Source of the DNA: Aplidium turbinatum
Lineage: Eukaryota; Chordata; Ascidiacea; Aplousobranchia; Polyclinidae
Assembly (NCBI GenBank): GCA_918807975.1
Contig: OU964922.1
Coordinates: 2,914,001 to 2,978,000 of the forward strand
Direction of reading: 5' to 3'
Length of the DNA: 64,000 nt
The number at the start of each line of letters is the position of its first letter. Positions within the stretch are counted from its first letter, which is position 1. The notes beneath the pieces are model-generated. The model searched no databases. It saw only the letters and a list, made by a program, of their open reading frames with translations, and was not told the origin of the DNA. This document shows positions 1 through 10,707 of the stretch, piece by piece. The position numbers and the translations under genes are program-made.

Positions 1-297
1 AATCTGACATTTGGCATTATTTCAAAAGCTAATGTTATTGCGAAAATGGTGGACCAAGACTGAATTTTATTTTGTTGGAAAGATCACTATTTCGGTTTTC
101 AACGTTAATTGGCTAGCCATTTTAAAGCTTTGACTTTTGAAGGCCACCTCATTTCACGATGCAGTAAAGTAGTTTTTATAGTATTAAAATGATTCTGCAG
201 ACTCTAAACCTCAGTTCTGGCTTCTCGGTGTTTTGAGAATTGCTAATCATGAATAATTGTAGGATCCAATTATAAGGATTCAACCAAACGTATAATA
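1..297. other. no recognisable feature
   Basis: AT-rich sequence with no convincing exon or repeat. It may be intron of the receptor gene that continues at 2702, but I could not find TM1, TM2 or a GPS motif here. Confidence 0.4.
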
Positions 298-670
298 ATC
301 AATAAAAAGACAACCAGGTTTGGTAACTACAAAAATTTATTGGTAGAGCTTTCGCCGCCGTAAAGGCGGCTTCAAACAAACAAAGCACAAATAAAAAACA
401 TTACAAAATAATTGTAAAAAATTATTAAAATGCAAAGTAACACTTGAAAAAGGCATCGTTTGAACCATTAATAAATTTAAATTTTCATTTATTAATGGTT
501 CAAACGATGCCTTTTTCAAGTGTTACTTTGCATTTTAATAATTTTTTACAATTATTTTTTAATGTTTTTTATTTGTGCTTTTCCAGAGTACTGATGAAGC
601 CGCCTTTATGGCGGCGAAAGCTCTACCAATAAATTTTTTTAGTTACCAAACCTGGATGCCTTTTATTGAT
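298..670. repeat. giant hairpin (fold-back element)
   Basis: Left arm about 298-476 and right arm about 487-670 are near-perfect reverse complements around a 10-base loop. Each arm is about 180 bp with only scattered mismatches. The two strands give the same short reading frame starting MKKASFEPLIN, as expected of a palindrome. The outer arms carry a GC-rich mini-stem (GCCGCC/GGCGGC) in otherwise AT-rich DNA. No target duplication or transposase was found; a fold-back transposon or an inverted duplication would both fit. Confidence 0.8.
591..619 (+). ncRNA. hammerhead-ribozyme-like core
   Basis: CTGATGA at 591-597 is followed by a 6-bp GC stem (599-604 with 610-615) and then GAAA at 616-619. 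This is the order CUGANGA, stem II, GAAA of hammerhead cores, which are known from Penelope-like retroelements and some SINE-like repeats. I could not place stems I and III with an NUH cleavage site nearby, so it may be a decayed core. A second copy with a different stem lies at 56928-56955. Confidence 0.35.
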
Positions 671-779
671 TAAGGAGTTTTTAACTCCGATTTAATTTCA
701 CCTCATAAATTTTCAAAAATACGGGCAGCCTATTGAGTGCACGACTCTTAACAAAGTTAACCTAACTGTCCCAGCATTT

Positions 780-893
780 CGCACAGAAGTGTTAATATGC
801 AGTGCCTTGTGCAAATTGGTATACTTTCTGCGACCCCTGAAGTTCGTTACGCGACCCCTTGGGGGGTCGCGACCCCCAATTTGGGAAGCCCTG
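780..893. mobile_element. hAT terminal fragment
   Basis: The stretch ends in TTTGGGAAGCCCTG after GGGTCGCGACCCCC, matching the end of the complete hAT element at 60972-62790 (AGTTTGAGAAGCCCTG). Only one terminus is visible, so this is a truncated copy lying against the LINE fragment that follows. Confidence 0.6.
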
Positions 894-1960
894 GTCTACG
901 CTCAATCTCATCACACTGTTGGTTCCGCATAGCTCTTTCAGTTGCTTACACCGAATTTCGATTTCCTTATTTAGTGAGTTGAAATTTTTTAGACCTTTCT
1001 TCGATTCTCTTCTCTTATCCATGAGCTTTAGAACTTCGTCGGTCAGCCATACTTGATTGGCAGCTTTTGCTATGTGCGGTATAACTGCTTCGGCCGATTC
1101 TGTGATGACAATACGAAGAGCTGTCCACTTTGAAGGCAAGTCGTCTGAGCTTTCTTGATTCATAGTTGAGTCACACAGGACAGCGTACCTGTTCTTGACC
1201 TCCACGTTGTAGTCGGATTGTAATTCTGAGTTTGACAATAACTGCTCGTAGTCTAAATTTGGAGAGTTTTGTTGTTTGTTTATTGAGTTCTTACGTAGTT
1301 TTACCCGGAGCGTGGCAATCACTGGGTTGTGGTCGCTGTTACAATCTGCGCCCGGATGCGCTCGACAGTTCGAGGGAGTGCTTCTGAAACGTTCGTTTAT
1401 AGTGATATACGGTAGTCAATTTGGCTTTTGATATTGCCTGCGGGGTTTCGCTATGTCCAAAGTCTTCTCGGGTGATTACGGAGCCATGTGTTCATTACAG
1501 TCTGTTCGTACGCATTGCACCAATTTGCTCAGGTTTCGCCAGGTTCATTCATGATACCTAGGCCATATGGCCCGATGACATCTCCATATCGTCCTTCGCC
1601 TACTTTTGCACTCATATCGCCCATAGCGATCGTAATTTCAATTTGTTTACATTGTTGTTTGGCGGTGTCTAGCTGACGATAAAATTCTTCAAGAACTTTA
1701 GGTTCTTCTGATAATGTTGGTGCATACACCTGTATAATTGACAGATTGAAAGGCTTTGCATTTAATTTAACGAGTAAGACACGATCAGAAAGCGCCCAGT
1801 ATCCTGCGATGCACTTTGCTATTGCTTGGTCAATGATCATACCAACTCCCTACATGGCCTTGTTACCGCCGAAATCACTGAATGACGATCGGTGACGTCT
1901 TGCTCCGCGCACGTCTGTCCCTACCGGCTGAGACACTTCCAGCAGTTGGCGCCTGAAGTG
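894..1960 (-). mobile_element. LINE (RTE-like) endonuclease fragment
   Basis: Read on the minus strand, about 1840 down to 1530 encodes the middle of an AP-like endonuclease: IIQVYAPT, then GDMSAKVG, then a GPYGLG motif. About 1340 to 900 continues with the catalytic SDHNPVIATL and a downstream linker. This order is typical of RTE/BovB-type LINE endonucleases, including the fragment known as craniofacial development protein 2. Frames shift between the blocks and no reverse transcriptase follows, so it is a dead 5' fragment. Confidence 0.75.
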
Positions 1961-2052
1961 TCTTCACAGCTTTAGTATTCTATCTTTTGTTGTGTATCAT
2001 CATAGTTTTATTGGAAGAGTAATAAACACGATAGGTTTGGTTTGGTTTGGTT

Positions 2053-2330
2053 TTTGAATCTTTATCCTCGGACTGACAAAGCCTTGATAGGTTATTCCTG
2101 GTACTTGTTCGCATACTTGTAGAGGCTCTTGACGCAGGGCCGGTTACCGAGATTGGCAGAGTAAAGTTTTCCGATTGTTGAAGTGCCGTTGCCGAGAAAT
2201 TATTCCATCCACTAGGTGCCGCTGAATGGAGAGCAGTCCTGAAATGCGTTGCTCAAGTGCACACCCCGAGAGTCGAACCAGCACCGCGTGATCTTGAGCC
2301 CAGCGCGTAACCACTGAGCTAACGGGGCGG
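2053..2330 (-). mobile_element. tRNA-derived SINE, family 2
   Basis: The reverse complement begins with a Pol III A-box-like segment (TTAGCTCAGTGGTTACGCG type) followed by a B box (GGTTCGACTC) and ends with a short tail reading GGATAAAGATTCAAAAA. Other copies are at 5354-5654 (minus) and 16414-16702 (plus). Similarity runs through the non-tRNA body, which shows a SINE rather than a tRNA gene. Confidence 0.85.
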
Positions 2331-2701
2331 ACGTTACTTTCCGTCATGAGGGTTGCAACTGGTCGGTTGTTTTAGCGCCTCGAGTCCCGCCCTCAGAGAC
2401 AAGCTGCTAGCTCTACTCTACTACTCTACTAGATTTTACGCGCACAGAAACAAGGGAGACGTTCCTTGTGACAGCCAGTTTGTAAAAGGTCAAAAAACAC
2501 TCTTATTATGAATTGGCGTGCGCTACCATTCAACTGTTGCAGTTTTTTTCTGTGTGTTATTTTTAAACGAATCGTGTTAAGAATGCTCCTAATGACGTCA
2601 TTTTTCAGGTCATCATCTACTGGAACAAAATTCCGATCTTCTTTCTTGCTGGCCAATCTATGCATGGCATTGCTTTGCCTCAACCTTCTTCTCATTTTTA
2701 G
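2331..2701. other. intron or upstream sequence, no clear exon
   Basis: The 3' end is a pyrimidine-rich tract ending in TTTTTAG, the acceptor of the exon at 2702. An 88-codon open stretch on the minus strand (2429-2695) resembles nothing I recognise. The plus-strand frame over the pyrimidine tract reads leucine-rich and looks like TM2, but it is out of frame with the exon. Confidence 0.4.
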
Positions 2702-5700
2702 TCAGCTGGAATTTGTTATCCTCTGAAGAAGGCTGCATTGCAGTCGCTGTGTTTTTCCATTTCTTTTTACTCAGCACAATGGCCTGGATGACAAATGAAG
2801 CTTTTATTATTTACATGACAATGGTTCATGTAAGTTCGTTTGTATTTTGAAAAAAATGGATCTATTATAGCAAAAATTAAGGTTTACTTCAGAAATAAAT
2901 CATTGTAAATAATTAATCATGGCAATTCTTGCCGAATAGTAGTAGGTTGTGTCGGTAACAATATCCAATAAAACGTGTAAATGAAACGCCATGACTTAAG
3001 AGAAACTTGGATAATAAAATTATGCCAGTGAAATATAACAACAATTTATCTAATGTTTCAGTTGCCAGCTTCGAGATATTATAATCATAATGTTAGATAT
3101 CATAACTGTGAACTAAATTTTAGCAAAAGCATGTCTTGGTACTATTTAACATGTCAACTAGACACACATAGCCATTTGTTGACACTATTTCCAGGTGATG
3201 TACACCAGAGCTAACGTGACCAATCGGATGATGGTAACCATTTCAAGTCTGTGGGGTTGGTTAATGCCAGTTGTGTTTGTTTTCATAGTGATTGGAATTG
3301 ACGTTGACAATTACATGAAAGTAAACGACCAGTACGTATCTAATTGTTATATTTAAATTCTAGAATTGGCAATAACAGAATCAGACAAACCAAATGATAT
3401 ATCTCTGAGACATCTAATAAATTTTCTTATGTAAAAAAACAATTCTTAAAAATGTTGCTTTGAGGTTTGACAGGAAGCTAGGACGGTCAGAGAAAGTCCC
3501 TCGTCTCCCTGGTAGGTATTTTCCATGTAGGCTAAGTGTATTGTGCCTGCTGAGTGTTTGGGTGTGTGGACGGCTCCCGGAGTGGACGCACTAATGATGA
3601 GACCGGGAACAAATCCATTTTATATGTAAAATTGTAAACCTGCAAGATGTAGTGGTATGCATCTTGAACTCTTAGAGTTGCACAAAAAGAAGAAAAGAAT
3701 AATTTAAAAGTGTTCCTTTGAGGTTTGGCAGGAAGTCCTGCTTGTGAGCGCAATTAAGTGCAGACAACGGGCCATTTACAGTGATTAAGGATTTTTGCTA
3801 TAAAAACCACTCCATAGTGTAGAGGGACTTGTCTACAATTATGATGATGCAAGCATTGGCCAATTGACGGTGACCTACTGTAATGGTAAGCGATAATGTG
3901 AGAAAAGTATGAAATACTGCAGGTTTATAACAATGAACTATAAAGCAGTGCTCTTCAACCTTTTTGTCCGTGGTACACCTTTTTTCAATTTTTAATAACT
4001 TCGAATACCTCACAAATAGCAATGTTTAATTGTGCACAGGAAGTAAAAAAACTAATAATTAATTAATTGTTTGTTAAAGTGGTTATAGTAGTCTTCAACT
4101 GGGCAAAAGAAACTATGCATGCAAAAGTGCAAAAAACGTCAAAATTGAAGTTGATTTGATGGCTAGCTTGTTGTTGCATTGTTTCGGCAAGTTGGACATA
4201 ACGTGGTGTTAGCTTTTTTTATTCCTCCCCGCATTAAAGAATCGATGTCAAGTATCGAGTTTCGTTTGTTTGGCTTGATCTCAACAAGACTGGAAAATCC
4301 TTCTTCACACAAACAAGTGGTAGGCATCTGCACCAAGACATCAATGGCTTTTTGCGCGAGATTTTGTATTCGGGGAATTCAAGAAGAGAAACCCAACATT
4401 GTGTGTAATCCACTTCTGGGAATGAGTATTTTTGATTTAAATCAGCTCGTAGTTTCAGTAATTCCTCATCCTCAGTTGGTTCTTCATTAAATGGTTGGAT
4501 AACCCACGAGTTTGCTTCCAGTCATTGGTCGTTATCTTCAGGAAAATACGTAGTCAAATTGTCGGCAAGTAATTTCAGGTGACCAGCAATAAGGGCAAAC
4601 AAGTTATCTTCAGTAGAAACGTCCTCAAACTCCCAGCTAGACTCTTTCATGTATTGACTTAATACAGGAAAGTCATTGAAGTTCCTCGACAAAGCATTCT
4701 CTTTCCAGAGTGCAATTTTCATCTTCAGCGCATTGATCTTGCTAGTTGACCGAAATATATCACCCCTCTCACTTGAAGACTGATGTTCACTTGGTTCAAA
4801 CGATCAAAAATCGACGCCAAGTATGCCAATTTTGCAATCTAGAATATGTCACGAAACTTGGAAGCCCTTAGGTCTCCGGCACACGCATCCAAAATGAGCG
4901 AATCTATTTCAAAATCACAAAGCAGGTTGGCGAGTAATAACCGCACACCAGTAGGTCCGGTTAGAAGTTCAAAAATATGCCACTTGCTGTCTCTGCTATG
5001 ACTTACACTATCACAGATCTAAGCTGTATACCCTTCGTATACCCTTCTACAGCTATATACCCGATACCCTGCTATAAAGTATCGGTGGGAAATATATCAG
5101 AAAAGTCAATATAATTTTGCATTTTTTCATACCTGTCAATGTAAAACGAATATAGAAAAACAATTTGACAAGAAATCATATTAACTCTGTTAAACTACAA
5201 TTGCTATGATTAATAACAATATTATTTAAGGCAAGAAAAACGCTGAATTTAACATAGAATCTTTAAATGCAACATAATATAGTGCAGTATATCGGATGAG
5301 CAGAAAACACAACAGCAATTGCACGAAGCAAACTTGGTATCCTGAGATTATTTGATTGAATCTTTATCCTCGGACTGGGAAAGCTTCTTGCAAAGCTTAA
5401 TCCTGCCAGTTTCGCATACTTGCAGAGGATTTGAATCACTGACGCAGGCTTGTAATCGAGGTTGACAGAGCGAAGTATCCGATTGTTGAAGTGTTGTTGC
5501 CGGGAATTATTCCATACATTAGATGCCGCTGAATGGAGAGCAGTCCTGAAATACGGTGCTCAAGCGCACACCCCGAGAGTCGAACCAGCGCCGCTTGATC
5601 TTGAAGCTTCTTCGTTTCTGAAGTCACGCGCTAACCAACTGAGCTATCGGGGCGCTTAAGTGAAAAGATTTGAATAAGTGAAGAATTGTTGTTTTACTGT

Positions 5701-8700
5701 ACTTTTTGAAATTTCATAATTAGCAATTTGATTTGACTGAGCTGTACTAGGTGCTTGAATATAATTATTACTTATTACCAAGTTCGAATTTCACGCAAAA
5801 CAAGCATCAATTTTTTTTATGAATAAACTTACAGCTTACAACCTTACAAAATTTCCAGGTAAGCTAGCTATTAGAAGGAAAACAACGATACTAAAGATTT
5901 AAGTACAAACCTCTAACCAACATCAGGAAATATGAAATATTATTTTTGTGCTGAGTTTGTGCTGTTGACAGATCAAAGCGTTCCAGATGCAAAATACCCT
6001 ATATTTGATTTGTTGAAATATTATAGCTCTCAGGATACTATTGACAATAGAATTATAATTTTTAAGATGTTGGATATCTCTGGATTTGATTGAATACTTA
6101 ATAATAATACCATGCTCCATCATGTTGGGTTTCAACTTCATTGTCTATGTGGTAACAACATACAAAGTGACTTGTGGTCGAAAAGCTGTCAACGAGGCAA
6201 GATTAATCCTTAGATAAGCACCTTTTAAATATTATCTAAAAGCAACAAACAGTATATTTAAAAGTATATATTTAAAATAAAGTATATTATATATTTAAAA
6301 TACATAGCAAAAGTTTCAATGTTTTTTTTTGCGATTTGCTTACCTTTGCGGTGTAGCTTCCACACTAGCTATTAAAGATTTCCAAATACTTTCATTCTGT
6401 CAAGAATTGTCTACCCTGTAAAGAATTAAACGTCCTTAACGACACCATGCGCATGATCACTGGATACCTGCGTCTAACTCTTACAGGCTTATTACCAGTT
6501 CTCTAAAGGCATCGCCCTACCAAAATTACGCAGAGAGAATTCCACCATACGACTCGCAATAAAGGCAGAGGTCAATGATCGCCATCTCCTCCACACTGTG
6601 GTCTTTGACGCACAATAGCTCACACGTCAACGCCTGCCTTCCAGGCACCCTTTTTCTTGGCACATTGTGGCGCTTCATGAAGATCACTTCGACCTTATGA
6701 AGTCATGGAGAGACTGCTGGGAAACCATCTCACAGCTCAATCAGTTCCAAGTCACACAGGACACTAAAATACGACCTGGCTCAGACCTGCCAAGAAAAGA
6801 ATGGGTGACTTTGAATCGCCTTCGTACTGGTGTTGGTCGCTTCAAACACAATATGTTTTGCAATGGTTTGTGTGACGCACCAGCCTGTGATTGCGGCAAA
6901 CCTCAAATAGCACAGAACATCATAAATCACTGTCCAGTGTTTCGACCTTCTGAGGGCGTGGATCTCATAGCCCCTGATACGAACATTGCGCTGGCTGCAG
7001 CAATTGGGAGATGTTGCTATGACCTTCAGGCTGATCCACAGTACCGTTGAGAAAATATTCGGGTCCCGATAACAGTGAGTCCAAAAGTATCCTTCAGCCT
7101 CATGCTAACGCTATCCTCATGCTAAGAGCATCCAATTATCTGAAAATCGTACAGTATTCAAGTATAAATCGTATTCAAGTCACATTTTCAAGGAAAAATT
7201 TTGCATCTGCTTTTCAAGGTAAAATATATAAAATTGGTTGTTCTTTCGATTGTATGGTAATGGGCTGATATTGGTAATGGTTGGAAGAGGGCTGACATTG
7301 CATTGCTACACATGACATATCAATAATATTTGTTTAGAGTTCCAGGGGTAGGTCTGACGTTAAACGCAACTTGGTATTTTCTTGGACACTTTTCCTGACT
7401 GTTGGTGGAATATGGATATTTGGATTCTTTGTATTTGCTTCAGACTCTAGTGAAACCGTACAACTAACATTTTCCTACATATTTGCTATCTTGAATTCAC
7501 TACAAGGTAAAAGCCTAAACAAGATTCTAAATTCATGATAATTGTAGTGAATTAAGTTTTGTTTTAGTCTAAAGTGTTTGAAGCTTCATAAGCATTTCTT
7601 ACAAAAATGGGCAAGCTTGAGCTTTTTGGCTTTTTTATATTGCTTTCTGCACTGAGAAGAAAAATGTTTTCTTGGTGTATATGCCTTAGTAGTGTATTTA
7701 TATTCAAAGCAGAATGCTAACTAATAAGGAGGCTACTTACACTACAACTAGACAAACCATGCAAAAAGTGGCGTAGCCAGAAAAAAATAGTGGGAAGTAA
7801 ATATTTGATGAACTGAAGAGATCGACAAAGTATTTGATTTAAGACATCGCCACCAGATGTGCAGTGGCGTATCCTGGTGGGTTGAGCAAGGGAAGCAATA
7901 AAAGTGGTGGGGAGTTAGAGCGTGTCGAAGGCACGTGTATTATAGGGGGGTCCGGGAGCATGCTACCTCGGAAATTTTTTGCAAAATTCACTCAAATAAT
8001 GGATTATAGCGCTTTCTGGATGATTGTTATGTTGACAATTTTTAGAAGCAAATAATAAAAATATCCTTGATACCAATACAGCTTACAGTTTAGCGTTTGT
8101 TTAGTTTTGATTAATAAAACATAAATTAATATGATAAACTACCAGGGACTAAAAAAAAGATGAAACCAGAATAGGCAAGCTTAATGGCGTGATCAAGACA
8201 AGATAATATTTAAAGTAAGCTAACAAATAAGTGTCGACAATACTTACGCATTCAGTATTTTCTAGTAAACAAAATATTTTCAGAGTAGTTATTAATAGAT
8301 AAGCTATAAGTGGTCATGTGATTAGTTAATTTTGCTTAATCAGGTTTTGTGCTGCAGCAGTTGAATATTATTATTATATGCAGGTTTCTTTTTGTTTTTG
8401 ATGTACATTGTGCGACAAGGATTGCTTCGTACGTTTATTCAAAAGGCAAGACCAATGATGACCAAAAATGAGTAGTAAGTTTTTGTTTCAGAATACCGTT
8501 ATAACCAATGCTTTGTTGCTCCACCAGCCTTTGATGCAGTAGCTATGCCACATAAAGTGTGTAATGTATCCAAGGTTTATGTTTGGTGATTAAAGTTTAG
8601 CTTAAATGGATAAATAAGGCAAAGGTCTCTCTCTTAATATCTGTTTTCGAACACGTTTGAAATCATTCACTTGCCAAGCACTGCGCTCTATGAAGTTTAT

Positions 8701-9171
8701 GTGTTTTGTGTGTTTAGTGAAATTCGTTCAAATGGTAAAGCGAAGAATCGTCCAATCTCTGCACCACAAACCAACATACGAACCACCAAACTAACACTCC
8801 CATTGGATACTGATGATAAAAAAAGAGATATCGAAACTGTGTGTGAAACCGTAAGTAGATTATTTGCTTTGCGTTGGCTTTCCAATAATGCGAACCTGTT
8901 TCGATATCCGGGTTAACTCTAACCAGGCTGTAATAAACTGGACTGGCGTAAGTGCTGAAGGAAAGGCAGCCTGAGGATGTAACTGGCTATCGACGAAAGC
9001 TGAGTGTGATAAGATCTTTATCTTCTCATTCCCCGAAGCTCAATATCTGAGAATCGAAAAGTTTCGGCTTTAGAAAAACATCATATCATTTGTTGAAAAA
9101 TAAGATAACAATGAAAAAAGTTTAAAGATGAACTTTTTTATTTTCGGCAGCAATTCCTAGAGCTCAGTTAA
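2702..9171 (+). CDS. adhesion G-protein-coupled receptor, 3' part (7TM domain from TM3, and tail)
   Basis: Seven exons join in phase: 2702-2829, 3195-3331, 6067-6196, 7338-7506, 8384-8474, 8718-8850 and 9151-9171 (stop TAA). Exon 1 holds TM3 (GCIAVAVFFHFFLLST), exon 2 TM4, and exon 3 starts QCWIS and holds TM5. The Cys of TM3 and the CW of the second extracellular loop are the usual disulfide pair. Exon 4 carries TM6 (GGIWIFGFF) and the start of TM7 (ILNSLQ). Exon 5 continues GFFLFLMYIVRQ, a hallmark of adhesion GPCRs. Exons 6-7 give a short charged tail ending LELS. The protein would sit in the plasma membrane and couple to G proteins. The extracellular GAIN/GPS part and TM1-2 lie upstream of the window. 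The donor after exon 3 is GAG|GCAAGA, a GC donor. No stops or frameshifts are needed. Introns carry hAT, SINE and LINE fragments. Confidence 0.88.
3332..3955. other. intron of receptor gene, unassigned
   Basis: About 3480-3760 is richer in GC than its surroundings and may be an old repeat. It has no domain or structural RNA that I recognise. Confidence 0.4.
3956..4990 (-). mobile_element. hAT transposon, truncated (ZBED5/SCAND3-like transposase remnant)
   Basis: A hAT-type terminus starts at 3956 with CAGTGCTCTTCAACC. Minus-strand frames between about 4990 and 4180 encode pieces of a hAT transposase of the ZBED5/SCAND3/GTF2IRD2 group: a segment resembling FDRLNQVNISLQ, then the open block 4722-4522 (LWKENALSRNFNDFPVLSQY), then material like the C-terminal dimerisation region. 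The pieces lie in different frames, so it is dead. The opposite terminus was not found. It sits inside an intron of the receptor gene. Confidence 0.7.
5091..5353. other. AT-rich intron sequence
   Basis: No coding or repeat signal seen. Confidence 0.3.
5354..5654 (-). mobile_element. tRNA-derived SINE, family 2
   Basis: Second minus-strand copy of the family at 2053-2330, with the same tRNA-like head (near 5654) and the same tail. An extra short segment in the A-box region distinguishes it from the other copies. It lies in the intron between the TM4 and TM5 exons. Confidence 0.8.
6430..7060 (+). mobile_element. LINE 3' fragment (reverse-transcriptase C-terminus)
   Basis: Starts with a frame resembling LNDTMRMITGYLRL (family usual: LNDSMRLITGCLRPTP). 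After a frame change it gives an open block at 6667-7050 with LPRKEWVTLNRLRTGVGRF and a CDAPACDCG zinc-like motif, typical of the end of LINE ORF2. It is inserted in the intron after the TM5 exon. A second, minus-strand fragment of the same type lies at 59950-60520. Confidence 0.75.
7507..8383. other. receptor intron with hAT-like MITE remnants
   Basis: CAGTGGCGTATCCTGG at about 7861 and GGCGTAGCCAG at about 7771 look like termini of small non-autonomous hAT elements. A similar CAGTGGCGTACGC start lies near 39083. Otherwise nothing is recognisable until the branch/acceptor region before 8384. Confidence 0.4.
8971..8998 (+). ncRNA. weak hammerhead-like motif
   Basis: CTGAGGA at 8971 and GAAA at 8995 are in hammerhead order, but the stem between them is weak. 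It lies in the last intron of the receptor gene. The following GAAAGCT is shared with the motifs at 616 and 56952. Treat as a relic at best. Confidence 0.15.
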
Positions 9172-9292
9172 AATTTCACAAGTAAAGAATTCAGTTCCGT
9201 CGAAGGAGAATGTCCAGTCAACGAAGAGCTGCTAAATCAAGGAACCACTTTTTAATTTCAAACTTATCTTTGTTGTTCTGTGCATTTTTGAC

Positions 9293-9298
9293 AATAAA
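9293..9298 (+). promoter_or_regulatory. polyadenylation signal of receptor gene
   Basis: AATAAA lies about 120 bases after the stop codon at 9169-9171, followed by a T-rich region. This gives a 3' UTR of about 140 bases. Confidence 0.6.
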
Positions 9299-9310
9299 TC
9301 AAGTTTTTAT

Positions 9311-10084
9311 GCATATTGGATTTGATTTTACTTTTTTTCTGATTTAAGTTGCTTATGTTTAGTTTATAGAATGTCCAGTTTGGCAAAATGTTTGAATCGG
9401 CAGGTCAGAGTTTGATGCCTTATTTTAAAATTGCACTTAAAGTTAGTTTCTATTTAGCCTTGTAAAGGTTTGCGATGTAAAGGGTGTAGAAAAATGTTTA
9501 ATGACAAAAAATAAAAGTAGAGTGAAATTTATAATAACTAGAAGACTGGCAGCTGAAACAAACGATTAAAAGTTGTTTATTGCTTCGGAGATGAAAAGAA
9601 AGGTTCTTGCTTAAATTTGTTTCCCTCATTCAAAAGATACCAATCCTTGTGTTTGGAAGTTCGATCTATTTGCATTGTACTGTAGATGTTGCAATTTGTT
9701 TTAATTGTGTTATGTTTTATTATTGTGTTAATTATGCATTAATCAGGGATTCATAAGGTAGGGATGGGGAACTCATTTTTGCTATTGACAAGCGGAGTGT
9801 TAAATAGCTAAGATTGCGAAAACATTCTAACACTATTTTTTACACATCGCAATAAATCATTTCGATTTTCCAAATAATCTGAATGGTGTATTTTCAAGCA
9901 CATTCAAAACATTTAAGTATTTCAACCCATTTCGAATGTACGGTTTGCAATAACTTTGATATGCAATCAGTAAAATCACCATATATGCATAACGTTTCCA
10001 AACAGTCTTTCTGAATCGTTATGCTACAGCTAAAAGATTTGTTCAAAAGCAGAACACAATGCAAAATTAAGCGTAAATAAGATA
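9311..10084. other. intergenic, partly repeated
   Basis: No gene seen. The segment from about 9748 (GATTCATAAGGTAGGG) recurs in diverged form at about 10488, so this is part of a local repeat near the P-element. Confidence 0.4.
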
Positions 10085-10255
10085 TTTAGAACGGCAAACG
10101 AAATAGGGGCACAGACCACCAAGAATTTGGACTAATGATATTGAAGACTGGTCAGGACTTAATTACAAAACTGCAGTAGAAAAATCTCACAACAGAGAAA
10201 CTTGGCGCCTCATTGCCTCCAACCCTCGACGAGAGGAAGAAACTTGATGATGATG
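10085..10255 (+). mobile_element. LINE 3' tail
   Basis: One frame reads IWTNDIEDWSGLNYKTAVEK and then ETWRLIASN before a stop. This is the usual end of RTE/Rex-type LINE ORF2 proteins (WTD.I..W.G......). It is followed by a short GATGATGA run, like the 3' tails of RTE elements. Only the last few dozen codons remain. Confidence 0.65.
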
Positions 10256-10259
10256 AAGA

Positions 10260-10707
10260 TATTTAGAACAAGTTTGGCATTTGGCTAGGCTGTGACAGAT
10301 CATATAAGAACGCCAAATAAACGCTTACGCAGTAAAATACGGAAACACAAAATGCAACTTTGCAAATCAGCAAACACGTTTCCACAGCAATGCAGAAGCA
10401 TCAACACACTCACGCAGTTGTGTAGAACAAACAACATATAAGGTATCAAACACAATTACATTTCAAACAGCAAACTTTGCAAACCAAGGATTCATAAAGG
10501 TTGGGCTCGCTAACTCACGTTTGCAGCTGACTGTTATCGAGTTAAAGTGGACAGTAACACAGTAAAATACAGCGACACCAAATGCGATTTGAAAAAATAC
10601 GAATTGAACACACACATTGCCTCAGCATCAATCACGTTGAAAATGTGTGAGTAGCTCTAACGGTCTACAAGTATGATGAAATAGCGTAGCATACAATAAA
10701 AAACTTA
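10260..10707. repeat. degenerate direct repeats beside P-element
   Basis: Two diverged copies of a block starting CAGTAAAATAC are seen (about 10333 and 10560), each followed by similar CA-rich sequence containing AGCATCAA. They may be subterminal repeats of the adjacent P-element; its terminal inverted repeat was not identified. Confidence 0.4.

Noticed and set aside
337-632. Two 60-residue frames starting MKKASFEPLIN on opposite strands as small genes
   Set aside because: They are mirror readings of the hairpin at 298-670 and have no domain.
2508-2726. Leucine-rich plus-strand frame resembling TM2 (ANLCMALLCLNLLLIF) just before the TM3 exon
   Set aside because: It is out of frame with the TM3 exon and overlaps a strong pyrimidine tract with TTTTTAG acceptor; pyrimidine-rich DNA gives Leu/Phe-rich translations by chance.
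4179-4490. 103-residue plus-strand frame as a gene
   Set aside because: It lies opposite the hAT transposase remnant on the minus strand, which explains its openness.
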